Shown: piece by piece, positions 1-8,479 of the stretch | Numbering within the stretch: the stretch's first letter is position 1 | Layout of the letters: each line of letters begins with the position of its first letter | From: Symbiodinium natans | Taxonomy: Eukaryota > Sar > Dinophyceae > Suessiales > Symbiodiniaceae | Direction of reading: 5' to 3' | DNA: 20,000 nucleotides | Assembly (NCBI GenBank): GCA_905221605.1 | Contig: CAJNDS010000373.1 | Coordinates: 75,001 to 95,000, forward strand | Notes under the pieces: generated by a model | The model's input: the letters and a program-made list of their open reading frames with translations, nothing else | What the model was told of the DNA's origin: nothing | Database searches by the model: none | Program-made: the position numbers and the translations under genes

Positions 1-40
1 GATGTCCGGGATGGTCATCTGACACAGGATGCCAGAACTT

Positions 41-187
41 TTAAAGCAGGCGTGCAGCAGTTTTGTCCCTCCAGGGCATAAGGATGTCTTGCATAATCCT
101 CGACAAGGCCAATGGGATCCCATCGGCAACTGCTTGAGTGTATCTGCTCGCCTTGTGTAGGCCTTTCTCCACATCGCTTTGCGACTC
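41..187 (-). CDS. Probable 3' exon of an unrecognised protein
   Basis: The minus strand is open for 48 codons and then stops with TAA at 41-43. It begins directly after a good acceptor, TTTGCCGCAG, and the first codon after it (GAG) is in phase. The peptide starts ESQSDVEKGLHKASRYTQ and ends DILMPWRDKTAARLL, a mixed, amphipathic composition unlike the surrounding repeats. The open frame runs further upstream to about 340 but there becomes proline-rich and overlaps TTTAGGG-like repeats, so I place the exon start at the acceptor. It could be a true C-terminus or an internal exon whose donor lies before the stop. No family was recognised. Confidence 0.5.
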   Translation of the reverse strand, partial: ESQSDVEKGLHKASRYTQAVADGIPLALSRIMQDILMPWRDKTAARLL

Positions 188-309
188 CTGCGGCAAAGTG
201 GGCTGCCTTCTATTGCCTTCTTCGTATTTCACAACATGACGCTCATCATCTCGGGATTTATTCGGAGGTGTTGGTGGCGGTTTGTAGGGATTAGGAGAGA
301 TGTGGGCCG

Positions 310-465
310 GGAAGGGTTGAGGGTTTAGGGTTTTCTGCAAGCACTCTCTGCAGCACCTGGGTTTACGGTTCAGGGTTTACTGTAGGATTCGGGTTCTGCT
401 CTAAAGAAGCCTTCGTAGAGCAGTGTTTTAAGGTCTGGGGTCTTTAGGGTCTATAAGGTTTGGGG
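310..465 (+). repeat. Degenerate TTTAGGG-like telomeric units
   Basis: Several imperfect copies of TTTAGGG and close variants (GAGGGTTTAGGGTTTT, GGGTTTACGG, CAGGGTTTACTG, CTTTAGGGTC) occur here on the plus strand. TTTAGGG is the plant-type telomere repeat and is also reported from dinoflagellates. The units are interrupted and not in a clean tandem, so this is an interstitial or decayed array, not a chromosome end. Confidence 0.5.
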
Positions 466-512
466 TGCAATGAGTAGCTAGCTTATTGCTGCTAGTAGTA
501 GGTTTCTCCTCC

Positions 513-1180
<668 letters not shown>

Positions 1181-1378
1181 TCACGCAAATGCTTCTGCGC
1201 CAACGACGACTGTGACTGCTATTGCCATTGACTATGGGGGCAGGTCCGGAGGAGAGTGGTGGCGCCCCTAAACCCAGCACGTGCCTCTAGAACCTCACAA
1301 GCTCACGGGACCCGGGAGGTGTGCAGCCTAGCTCATTAATTAGCACACCGAAAGCACGCAGGAATGGACACACTACCC

Positions 1379-1555
1379 TTACCAAAAGCACCCCAATACC
1401 ACACCCCTCGTTTGATAGGTTTCGATGGAAAATATGGATCCTCGCCATGCCAATGGGGCGCTGGAAAGATTCTGTACATGTTTTTCCCAAGCCTCCATGA
1501 CCAACACGTCGTCGCAATAGAGCTTGCATGTGATCTTGGTCGCGCCCTTGCTCAT
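1379..1555 (-). CDS. Candidate exon with Cys/Asp-rich start
   Basis: The minus strand is open for 58 codons, from an ATG at 1553-1555 to TAA at 1379-1381. The peptide contains GATKITCKLYCDDVLVMEAW near its start and ends with GVVLGCFW. An AG followed by GGCGCG, a dinoflagellate-like acceptor context, lies three codons after the ATG, so the exon may begin at about 1546 instead. The opposite strand is also open here (1364-1657) with a plausible peptide, so the strand is not certain. The minus reading is preferred because most other convincing exons are on that strand. No family was recognised. Confidence 0.4.
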   Translation of the reverse strand: MSKGATKITCKLYCDDVLVMEAWEKHVQNLSSAPLAWRGSIFSIETYQTRGVVLGCFW

Positions 1556-1595
1556 GAAGATTTCTCAGATGACAAAGAGGGCGACAACAACCGCG

Positions 1596-1767
1596 TCAGC
1601 AGACCACAACTTCACAGTGCATGGGGACCTTTCCAGAAGGGCACTCTCCTCCTATAAATCTTTGCCTTTTTGGGACTTTTTGGGCCGGGTGGCCACCACC
1701 CTTCAGGGTGCCAAGCTCCCGGAGATCCACCTCGACGGAAGAGCCCGAAGCCCCATAGTCACAGTTC
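1596..1767 (-). CDS. Candidate exon pair with a 48-nt in-frame intron
   Basis: After the acceptor GGCCCCAG the minus strand encodes NCDYGASGSSVEVDLRELG up to a possible donor, AAGG|GTGGTGG, at 1699-1698. A second acceptor, ATTTATAG, ends at 1652. The intervening 48 nt (1652-1699) is a multiple of three, so spliced and unspliced forms share one frame. The next stretch ends KVPMHCEVVVC before TGA at 1596-1598. A second frame after the same acceptor also gives a plausible peptide (EESALLERSPCTVKLWSADA, TGA at 1565-1567). The plus strand is open across the region too. The function is unknown. Confidence 0.35.
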
Positions 1768-1939
1768 CTGGGGCCGGAGCAGTTTGCAGTCAACCCATAA
1801 TCTTTGAAATTGGCCTCAGAGGTCCACCAGAATATTTGCGTAATCTTGTTTCGTGTATTCGATGTTAGGTAGTGTTGGAAGGGACCATTCTGAAAGGCAG
1901 TGTGGGATAGAGGGTGGACTTCCTGTTTTTTATCCTCGC

Positions 1940-1984
1940 TGTCCCTCTCCCTCTACCTCTTCTTCATCTTCTTCTTCTTCTCCA
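1940..1984 (+). repeat. Short CTT/TCC pyrimidine microsatellite
   Basis: The plus strand reads CCCTCTCCCTCTACC followed by repeated TCTTC units. It is imperfect and about 45 bp long. It may serve as a polypyrimidine tract if plus-strand transcription occurs, but no exon was linked to it. Confidence 0.7.
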
Positions 1985-2039
1985 CACTTGAGAGGGCTCC
2001 TTTTGAGACTCTTCTGTGTGGACTATGGTTGGTTCACCT

Positions 2040-2520
2040 CTCTGGTTGGCTTAGGCTACTGGTGCCGCTCACTGCGTAGTCTGTAGCCAGGGCGTCCACT
2101 GGGTCGGCGAAGGGGTCCCCGTTTGTCGGGTGTTCTTTTGCTTCTCCTCCCCCCAGTTGTTGTGTGGTATTGTGGTCCCCGTCTCGGTGAGGTGGTCTCC
2201 CATCTCGTGTGTCTCTCCTTGTGTTGCACTGGAGGTGTTGATCTCCGGCTCATCCTTCTCGTTGTGGAGTCGGTCTTCCTGTAGTTGTTGGGCATCTTTC
2301 GGTTCTTCTTGTTGATTCTCTGTCCTCGATGTCATAGTCTGCGCTTGGCGTAGCTGTGGAGCTTGTGGATTTGGTGGTCATTCCGGTCGTAGTGTGTCGG
2401 TCTCCGGCTTGTCCCCCTCGTCGTTGTGGCTTTCCCCTGCTTGGCGTGGTAGTCCCGCATGTAATCGGCCTCTCCCCGCTTTCTTTTCCGGCCTTTGGTT
2501 TGGACCTCCTTCGTGTGCCC
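2040..2520 (-). other. GC-rich region with overlapping open frames, hydrophilic reading on the minus strand
   Basis: All three minus frames stay open for long distances here. They give hydrophilic, Thr/Glu/Arg-rich peptides, for example TPSADYDIEDRE in one frame and DPFADPVDALATDYAVSG in another. No single frame is clearly superior and no splice site decides between them. The plus strand is T/G-rich with recurrent TCTCCGG, GTCGTAGTG and GGTGGTC motifs. It may contain a coding exon or the decayed body of a repeat. I cannot assign a function. Confidence 0.25.
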
Positions 2521-2712
2521 TCTCTCTCTCTCTCTCTCTCCGCACGCTTAGCCCCACCCGGAGGGCGAGCTGCCCCAAGGGGCGCGCAAGTCCTCGGGTG
2601 TGTCGGTTGCCGGTCCGCGTTCATTATTCTCTCTCTCTCTCTTCCTTCCTTCCTTCCTTCCTTCCGCGCATAGGACCACCCGAAGGGAGCCGCCCCAAGG
2701 GGTCTGCATTAC
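2521..2712. repeat. Duplicated GC-rich motif, each copy after a pyrimidine microsatellite
   Basis: A (CT)n run at 2521-2541 is followed by CGCACG and then a GC-rich motif at 2553-2582. A (CT)n(TTCC)n run at 2628-2664 is followed by CGCGCA and a closely similar motif at 2675-2702. Both contain CCACCCG, AGGG, GC and the self-complementary GCCCCAAGGGG. The two copies are about 120 bp apart. The layout of a GC-rich hairpin next to a simple-repeat tail resembles a SINE-like or microsatellite-associated mobile element, but no tRNA-type promoter boxes were found. Confidence 0.6.
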
Positions 2713-2856
2713 CGAGTCTGTTGGTGTGAAAAGGTGTGTACACATCTTGCTTGGTGAACACCAGACAAGTACAAACCAGGTGAGCAAGGAAGTTCTCTCC
2801 CAGATGGGTAGACACTGTCTCTTTGGGCTTGGGATGGCTTGGGGTTGGGCAAAAAG

Positions 2857-2881
2857 TCTCTCTCTCTCTCTCTCTCTCTCG
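2857..2881 (+). repeat. (CT)n microsatellite
   Basis: About 24 bp of perfect CT dinucleotides. On the minus strand it reads as (GA)n and lies immediately downstream of the candidate exon at 2905-3158, where translating through it would give an Arg-Glu run. That suggests the exon ends before it. Confidence 0.9.
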
Positions 2882-2904
2882 CTTGGTGCCGGCGTGTGAT
2901 AACA

Positions 2905-3158
2905 CGGCCGGCGCAAACGACCTCCCAAGCACCAATGTCAAAAAGTTGCTGTACTTCCTGCCCGAAATAAGGCACCGTCCCGTCCCACATGACAAGTTGT
3001 CGTTGGGAATCACTATGCCCGCAACCTCCGTGATCACTGCTGTGCCAAGGCACACGGTCGGTTTCGACACCGGTGGCGCTGGTGCTTTCACGACCGCCGG
3101 CTTCACTGGTTCGGGCTGAGGCTTCGGTGCCGGCTTGGGCTTCGGCGCGGCCTTTTTC
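2905..3158 (-). CDS. Candidate exon: Pro/Lys-rich linker followed by a repeated domain (copy B)
   Basis: After the acceptor CGGCTGAG the minus strand encodes a linker beginning KKAAPKPKPAPKPQPEPVK, then VCLGTAVITEVAGIVIPN and, further on, LISGRKYSNFLTLVLG. The second half resembles the exon at 3251-3386: both have GIVI, then R-x-x-ISGR, then an Asn and VLG with a following basic residue. This shared pattern favours this frame over a second open minus frame that also looks protein-like (VPYFGQEVQQLFDIGAWEVV). The frame continues upstream to an ATG at 3211 and downstream into the (GA)n repeat. The family is unknown. The Pro/Lys linker suggests an interdomain spacer. Confidence 0.45.
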
Positions 3159-3250
3159 CTCAGCCGCGCGAACCCCCGATCGACAAGCACCCAAGAAACC
3201 CAAGGGTCCATGGTGATCCATGATATGGAAGCAGTGTCAAAGTCGAAGGA

Positions 3251-3386
3251 TCACGCGGTCTTCCCCAAAACAAACGCTCGATTTGCGAGGTTACGTCCTG
3301 AAATACCAAAATGCCGGTCCTTGCTGGAGATCCTAAACCACACCGAGAAATCTGAGATAACAATGCCAACTGAAGCAGGCGTGCTC
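3251..3386 (-). CDS. Candidate exon carrying a repeated unknown domain (copy A)
   Basis: The exon begins after the acceptor CAGTTTCAG (AG at 3387-3388) and is open for 44 codons to TGA at 3251-3253. The peptide runs RSTPASVGIVISDFSVWF, then RHFGISGRNLANR, then AFVLGKTA. Compared with 2905-3158 it shares GIVI, ISGR, an Asn and VLG-basic at similar spacing. Hydrophobic and polar residues alternate as in a beta-rich fold. A second open minus frame covers the same bases (3160-3573). The acceptor phase and the similarity to copy B support the frame given here. A possible GC donor lies just before the stop. Confidence 0.5.
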
Positions 3387-3606
3387 CTGAAACTGCCATT
3401 TTCAAGGTCGGCTTATCCACTATTTGATTCGTAAATCTCATTGTGTGGGGCGTACAGAACGGAACAAAGCCATCAACAACTACACGGATGCAAGTGCTGG
3501 AGGGCATGTGTCCCAGCATAGGATGTCGAGCCGTGGGTGGGTGGATCGGTGAATGAATGCGTATTCCAGGCATAGTGTTGACACAAACCTTTCATCAAAC
3601 AACAAG

Positions 3607-3672
3607 TTAGTGTGTGGATGCAATTACCGGTTCTTGCTTTTCTTTGGCCTTGGGCTTGGGCGGGCAGTGGGC
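3607..3672 (-). CDS. Short candidate exon with Pro/Lys-rich peptide
   Basis: After CTTCAAG the minus strand reads AHCPPKPKAKEKQEPVIAS and stops at 3607-3609. Its PKPKAKEKQEPV segment resembles the KPKPAPKPQPEPV linker in the exon at 2905-3158, so it may be the linker before the domain copy at 3251-3386. The acceptor is weak and the exon is short. A longer open frame on the same strand (3473-3820) is an alternative. Confidence 0.3.
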   Translation of the reverse strand, partial: AHCPPKPKAKEKQEPVIASTH

Positions 3673-4229
3673 CTTGAAGTTTCGGATGTTCATCCGAAAG
3701 GTGTTGTGTCATGTCGGTGGGAAGTTGCACAGTATCGGTATCTGTTGCTAAGAACTGCGCACTTGCCCTAAAGCATTGAAGAATGTGTATCCCTCTACGT
3801 GTTTTCAACAAGATTCGCATTCAATAGCAAACAGCAGAAGATGTTTTTGGAGAGCGCTTTGCGGAATGCTATTTCCGCCTTTCCTTTTTTTTGTTTGTGC
3901 TTCGCATAGTTTTTGAACAAACGGAGACCATGGACTCCTCAGGCCAACAACCAAGGAAACTGGAAAACACACACCCACGCAAACAAAAACAAAGCAGAAC
4001 ACAAGCGAAAACAATTGCAAACTGTTCTCGTTTCCCTGGCCGGAACAATTTTGGGGCACCGGGCCTGTGGCCAGCATGGTTGAGGGGGACTATGGGGGAC
4101 TCCTCATGCCTCCGAAGCGAAAGCAGACTCTTCCAGACATCATGCTGTGAGCATTTGTTAGAGTAGAGATCACTGTTGAAAGCATGTGCAATTTTTACGA
4201 TCTTCTGTTCTCAATCACATGCCCCCCTG

Positions 4230-4264
4230 TGTCTATGAACAAACACACACACACACACACACAC
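4230..4264 (+). repeat. (CA)n microsatellite
   Basis: About eleven CA units follow a short ACAAAC lead-in. On the minus strand this is (TG)n. No gene is attached to it. Confidence 0.9.
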
Positions 4265-4339
4265 TTAAAAAACAACTCTGTTGTCTAGAGTCTAAGAAGT
4301 GGCGGCCCCCCTCCGCACTCGCCTCTCCATCCCCCCTCC

Positions 4340-4420
4340 TTCGACCCCTTAGGGTTTTTGGGCATAGGGCTTTAAGGGTTTGATAAGGGTTTAGGGCTCA
4401 TAGGGGGTGCGGGGGGAGGG
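4340..4420 (+). repeat. Degenerate TTAGGG/TTTAGGG units
   Basis: Within about 80 bp the plus strand has CTTAGGGTTTTTGGG, CATAGGGCTTTAAGGG, ATAAGGGTTTAGGG and CATAGGGGG. These are spaced, imperfect telomere-type units. It is the second such patch in the window. A shorter one, in the opposite orientation (CTAAACCCTAAACCC), lies near 12327-12341. Confidence 0.55.
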
Positions 4421-4517
4421 CCGAGAACGCAATGTAGCTCGACCCTTGTGTCGGGCCCGCAGCCTCCAACGATTGCTTCAGTTCTACCTTTGATAGGCAA
4501 TATACACCTTACTGTAC

Positions 4518-4709
4518 TCATTTCCCGAAAAGTGTCCGAGACTTCTTCTTCTTCTTCTTTGTCTTCTTCTTTTTCTTCCTCCTCCTTTCTGCCTGGTCCT
4601 TCAGACCGTCTTCCACTTCGTCCTCCAAGTCATTCTCGACGTCGACTTGCAGCAGAGAAGATTTCTGGCATGCCTCGGCGGGAGTGCAGAGAAAACACTC
4701 TGCCGGGTG
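4518..4709 (-). CDS. Probable terminal exon: Cys-rich start, acidic middle, lysine-rich tail
   Basis: The exon starts right after the acceptor GGTTCTTGCCATAG (AG at 4710-4711). The base before it closes the frame with an in-frame TAG, so coding must begin here. It is open for 63 codons to TGA at 4518-4520. The peptide begins HPAECFLCTPAEACQKSS, continues with an acidic stretch (VDVENDLEDEVEDGLKD), then ERRR and a run of about twelve residues that is nearly all Lys, and ends SRTLFGK. The Lys run is encoded by the AAG repeat that appears on the plus strand as (CTT)n at 4543-4580. A basic tail like this could act in nuclear localisation or nucleic-acid binding. That is inference only. The plus strand is also open across the region (4684-4956). 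Confidence 0.6.
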   Translation of the reverse strand, partial: HPAECFLCTPAEACQKSSLLQVDVENDLEDEVEDGLKDQAERRRKKKKKTKKKKKKSRTLFGK

Positions 4710-5107
4710 CTATGGCAAGAACCTAAGCAACGTCATCGCCGTCCTAGCCGTCGTGGCCATCACCCTCACCATATCTCACCATCGTCGAGGCGACCACGGA
4801 TGCTTTGTAAATCTGTCAATTTATGCGGTTATGACCGGAATTTGTTGGCATAGTAGCATTGCAAAGTTGATGCGAAGACACGAGACGAGACGCGACATGA
4901 ATACCCAAGCCGTGGATCACAAACCTGCACAGCCGCACAGCTGTGAGCTCTTATGAAGATCGCAACCCCGACATGCAGATCCCTGCATGATGGTCACTGC
5001 AGTTGCCAGCCGTGAAGACAAGTCAAGGCTCCACAACGACAACGGTTCCGAGGATGGTGGCCACACGTGATCCCGGTAATTGTCAAGCGCTTTTGACTCG
5101 AACGTGG

Positions 5108-5244
5108 AACCCCCCCGCCCCCCCCCCCCCACCGTCCGCCCCCCCCCCCCCCTGCCGCGCCGCCTCCCCCCCCCGCCCCCCGCCCCCCCCCCCCCCCCCC
5201 GCCCCCGCCCCGCCCCCGCCCCGCCTCACCCGCCCCGCCCCACC
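5108..5244. repeat. Cytosine-rich (polyC) tract with scattered G
   Basis: Over about 135 bp the plus strand is nearly all C, broken only by single G, T or A bases (CCCCCGCCCCCCGCC-like). It is open in several frames as Pro/Ala-rich or Gly/Arg-rich peptides, which follows from composition and is not evidence for coding. The minus strand is G-rich enough to form G-quadruplexes. Confidence 0.9.
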
Positions 5245-5639
5245 ATCAACAAAAATGATGCCACAATGTGAGCGCTTGCCAAGAGAGCTGTCTGCACGAT
5301 GCCAAAACGGGGTTTTCGCAAGAGCCGCCCCTCGAGACACCAAAGCGAAAGAACGTGAACGTGAGCTTTCCCTACATGAACCCCTGCGCGACCGCGCGAA
5401 CACATGCAAATGCTTGGCGGCTTGGCGCCGAATTCTGGTCAGGCCCCTACCAAATGGGAATTGTAAGTGCCATTAAGAGCAACAAATAGCAAGGATTACC
5501 AGCAGTAGCAACTGACAGAGAATGACGGAGATATCACTACCAATCTCACAAGCAACTGCAACAATTCAGGTGGCGAAGGACACCATGACAATATGCAACA
5601 ACGATAGTAGCTCTTGTCTCTTCACATCGTGTTGTGGCA

Positions 5640-5960
5640 TTCCTTCATCTCATCTCTTATAAGTATGAGTCCTCGTGTCCTCGTGTTGTTAGTGTCGCAT
5701 AGTCGTGTCGTCTCATCTCTTATGTCAGGCCTTGGTGTAATGCTCTCGCCGGCATGCTCTCGGCGCGGGTCCTCGTATCGTGTCTTCGTGTCGAGTCGTG
5801 TCGAGTCTTGTAGGGTCGACTCGGATCACGTCATGTCTGTCTCGTGTCGTCCTATCTTGTCTCGTGCTGTGTCATGTAGTATCATAGTGTCGTCGTGTCG
5901 AGCTGTGTTGTCTCCAAGCTTTGTCTTCGCGTCGTGTCTTCGATTGTCATTCGTGTCGTC
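5640..5960 (+). repeat. Degenerate TCGTG/GTGTCG tandem-like region
   Basis: About 320 bp is built from variants of TCGTGTCG, CTCGTGT and TCATGT, for example TCGTGTCGAGTCGTGTCGAG and GTCGTCGTGTCGAG, mixed with CATCTCTTAT units. The resulting plus-strand open frame (5614-6021) is Ser/Val/Arg-rich and most likely a by-product of the repeat. The unit is too diverged to give a fixed period by eye. Confidence 0.75.
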
Positions 5961-6241
5961 GCGCATGCGGGAAGGTAGGGAGCAGCCCCACAGCAGGCAT
6001 CACGTGGATTCTCCCTTGTGAAGAATCGTGGAAGGGCCCGGAAGGAAGTAGATCTGCTAACCGTTGTTTTCTTGTTGACTTGAAAAAGAAACGTGCGATT
6101 AACAAATCCATTCCTTTGGGAAGTCCAGAGGAGATGGGTTTGTTAACGATGTTTGGCTTTCTTATGGGCTTGTGGATGTATCTCGGAGTTTTGCTTGTCC
6201 ATCCTTAAAAACCCCTTATAGAATTTTTAAATTTCAACAAG

Positions 6242-6302
6242 GGGGACCCAAGAACCAGATCCAAGAACAAGACTCACTCAGAATCTTGGTTCTTGGTTCC
6301 CT
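6242..6302. repeat. Imperfect inverted repeat around CCAAGAACC / GGTTCTTGG
   Basis: The left arm begins GGGGACCCAAGAACCAGATC and the right arm ends ATCTTGGTTCTTGGTTCCC. The arms are nearly complementary over about 20 bp and are separated by about 20 bp. The structure could form a hairpin or mark the end of a small mobile element. No terminal target duplication was seen. Confidence 0.6.
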
Positions 6303-6403
6303 CCCCAACCCACCGAGCTCAATGCTGACAAATCAATCCACAGCTCCATGGGGAATGCAAGGCCCCAATGGGAACAGTCCACGGCCCTTCGGGGAAACGC
6401 CGC

Positions 6404-6499
6404 CCTGATGGAAATGTAAATTTCTAAGAAGTTCCGCAAGCCAAGCGAGGCCACGGGCCTGTCAATCCCGTAAACACAAGGTTCATCAGGCCAGCGTAT
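6404..6499 (-). CDS. Candidate exon downstream of the Cys-rich exon
   Basis: The exon starts after the strong acceptor GTGTCTTTACAG (AG at 6500-6501) in phase 0, matching the phase of the preceding exon at 6550-6804. It encodes 32 residues, beginning IRWPDEPCVYGIDRPVASLG and continuing LRNFLEIYISIR, up to a possible GC donor AGG|GCGGCG at 6403-6402. If that donor is not used, the frame continues to a stop at 6278. The other frame after this acceptor ends within 25 codons. The function is unknown. Confidence 0.5.
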
Positions 6500-6549
6500 C
6501 TGTAAAGACACCCTCATGTCAAGGAGACCAAACCAGCACTCCCTCCAGC

Positions 6550-6804
6550 CCTGTACAGGCAGGCCGTTTTGCAACAGCGAAGGCACTTGTGCTTCTTATT
6601 GTTCTGCCAAGGTGCTGCTTTCTCCTTCAGGGATTTGATGGTCTTGCTCTTCACTTCCCGCGCCCTGGAACATGTCTGGCAGCTGCACAGCTCAGCATGG
6701 CTCAGGCAGTTAAGAACAGTGAGTTCCACGTTTGGCGCCCGAGTGGATGCAATTTTTAGAGCACGCAGCGAGGACTCTGCACTCAAGGCCATGCACGCCA
6801 CGCA
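6550..6804 (-). CDS. Candidate exon encoding a Cys-rich segment
   Basis: After the acceptor CCCCACAG (AG at 6805-6806) the minus strand encodes 85 residues in one open frame, ending at AGG before a GC donor (GCTGGAGG) at 6549. The peptide has CVACMALSAESSLRALKIAS at its start, CLSHAELCSCQTCSRAR in the middle, a Lys-rich stretch, and CLRCCKTACLYR at its end. The paired cysteines (CxxC, CSCxxC, CLRCC) suggest metal binding, but the spacing fits no zinc-finger class I can name. The upstream frame is closed by a TGA just before the acceptor, which supports this start. It joins in phase to 6404-6499. Confidence 0.55.
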
Positions 6805-7293
6805 CTGTGGGGTTCACGGATCGAAGATCCTCCCAACTTTCAACTGTGGCCTATGCCTCGATGTGCATCCCCTTTGAATACCTGTGGCTACGTGTCTCAG
6901 ACCAACAATCTTTGATACTCTTCACTAAGGTCTGAAACCAAGGGTCCCGCACCGGTTTGTTGCTATCCCAAAGCCACACAGGTTTCGCGGATGGGCGGTT
7001 CAGGCAGGTGACGTGGCACGCGTGCGCTACACAAACTCGAATACCCTCGATATCATAATTTCAGTCGTGTAGTTGTAGTCAGCATCGCAACCGTGAGCCA
7101 CAAACATGCAATTTGCAATTTGTTAATAAATATAATGTGGGACCCGCTTTTGCACGGGCCCACCTGCACCTGCAGTCAGGGCTTTAAGGACAAGTTTTCC
7201 GGGTGTCGCAAGAACATTTTGTGTGTGTCGCCTTTTAATCTCAATTGGCGTTCAGGTGCGTCCCACATTAGGCTTCTGAAGCTTCATTGTGAC

Positions 7294-7513
7294 TTAGTGA
7301 TGCAGAGACGGCACAGGACATGGCCCCTCGGACTTGTCCGAAAAAGGCTTCTGCAAACTGCAGCTTATGGGCGGCAGCTCGCTTGGCTGTGGCACGCTGG
7401 CTCGGCGGATCTCCAGCTCCAGGAAGTGGATCCCGCTCTTAGGTGCACTGTCCACGGCTGTGTCAGCTGTCTCAATTTGCTTCTTCAGTATGCTCCGGTC
7501 CAAATCATGGCTT
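7294..7513 (-). CDS. Candidate exon, hydrophilic then Pro/Ser-rich
   Basis: Following the acceptor TAATTGCAG (AG at 7514-7515), one base completes a codon. The frame then reads SHDLDRSILKKQIETADTAV, continues GIHFLELEIRRASVPQPSEL, and stays open to a stop at 7294. The first half looks helical and the second is richer in Pro and Ser. A donor was not pinned down. The end may lie anywhere before the stop. The plus strand is open here too (7093-7530) with a less regular peptide. No family was recognised. Confidence 0.45.
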
Positions 7514-7645
7514 CTGCAATTAGTGATTAGTGATTAATGAATTAGTCTTGTTCTGGCTAAGCTCTGCCTTACTAGCTCAGCTCTGCTCGCTGATAAGACA
7601 TCAGCTCACACTGACTCGGTGCTTTGCTACATGCCGGAGACCCTG

Positions 7646-7801
7646 CTACCAAACGCTGTGACCCAATAGCTTGGCATCGAATCTGTTATCGAATCTGTGC
7701 AGTCTTGCGCGCTTCGCAATCGCATGCAAATCACCCACGAACTTGTCATGCCAAGTTGCGTTGCTTTTGGATCGGCTCATGTAAACGCGAACATATCGAG
7801 C
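7646..7801 (-). CDS. Candidate exon rich in Arg, His and aromatic residues
   Basis: The exon begins after CTCACCAAG (AG at 7802-7803) in phase 0 and is open for 51 codons to TAG at 7646-7648. It reads ARYVRVYMSRSKSNATWHDK, then FVGDLHAIAKRARLHRFDN, then RFDAKLLGHSVW. The frame is also open upstream to 8035, where the peptide is less convincing. Basic and aromatic residues are mixed as in globular proteins. No motif of a known family was recognised. Confidence 0.45.
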   Translation of the reverse strand, partial: ARYVRVYMSRSKSNATWHDKFVGDLHAIAKRARLHRFDNRFDAKLLGHSVW

Positions 7802-8128
7802 CTTGGTGAGTTGTGAGTTGCGCTGTGAAGCACTATCACATGGAGTGGGGCGAAACCCCTCCCCCAACCTCACCCGGCCCCTCCTATCCCCCATTTGCAA
7901 ACAAGCGATCGGACAACCTTGTTGAGGCAAACATGCACGGTTTACATTTATGGTTCCACCGGCAAAAGAATGATACATATTTCTGTATATGACATGGAGG
8001 GCCAACACTGTTTCAGGCCAGCTTTTCCCCCTCAAGAGTCATTCCGCTACTTCTGAGGCCGGCCGAGCAGATAAGTAATCCATACTTTTCTAGTCTTCCA
8101 CAAGAAAAGTACCCTCGCATATGTTGAC

Positions 8129-8206
8129 AAAAATGTACACATACATAACTTAATTAAATATAAACATATATATATATAGCATATCTATATATAGAGAGAG
8201 AGAGAG
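8129..8206. repeat. AT-rich island with (TA)n and (GA)n
   Basis: A strongly AT-rich stretch (AAATGTACACATACATAAC, TTAATTAAATATAAAC) leads into TATATATATATA, ATCTATATATA and then GAGAGAGAGAGAG. It is the most AT-rich segment of the window and stands out against its surroundings. No gene was found in it. Confidence 0.75.
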
Positions 8207-8242
8207 CCTTTCTTGAGAGGTGTTTCCTGTCTTGCAGAAGCT

Positions 8243-8375
8243 TCACTCCAGCTCCTTCCACACAGCTATGTAACAAAAGAAGGCCAGGAATGACGATTCG
8301 ACGATAGCATGCCTCGGAAGATCTGTTTGATTCCTAAGCCTTTCAGCCTCAAGAAGCTTCAAGACAAGGCTCGAC
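8243..8375 (-). CDS. Candidate exon with a hydrophobic helix near its end
   Basis: After the acceptor CTCGGCCTTCAG (AG at 8376-8377), one base completes a codon and 43 codons follow to TGA at 8243-8245. The peptide reads SSLVLKLLEAERLRNQTDLP, then RHAIVESSFLAFFCYIAVWK, then ELE. The second part could span or touch a membrane. It may be a C-terminus. Alternatively, a GA donor (TGGAAG|GAGCTG) just before the stop would make it internal, as GA donors are known in dinoflagellates. Confidence 0.55.
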
Positions 8376-8479
8376 CTGAAGGCCGAGGTTCATAGTGGTG
8401 CCTTGGCATCGTCACGCACGTATCTGTGGCTTGCTGCCTTTGAACCCAAAATCGAAACTAAGGTTCAGGTGCTTTTAAC

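Noticed and set aside
5003-5476. 157-codon plus-strand frame, Pro-rich.
   Set aside because: The length comes from the C-rich tract, which opens all frames. Nothing outside the tract supports it.
5614-6021. 135-codon Ser/Val/Arg-rich plus-strand frame.
   Set aside because: It lies almost wholly in the degenerate TCGTG repeat and has the composition of that repeat.
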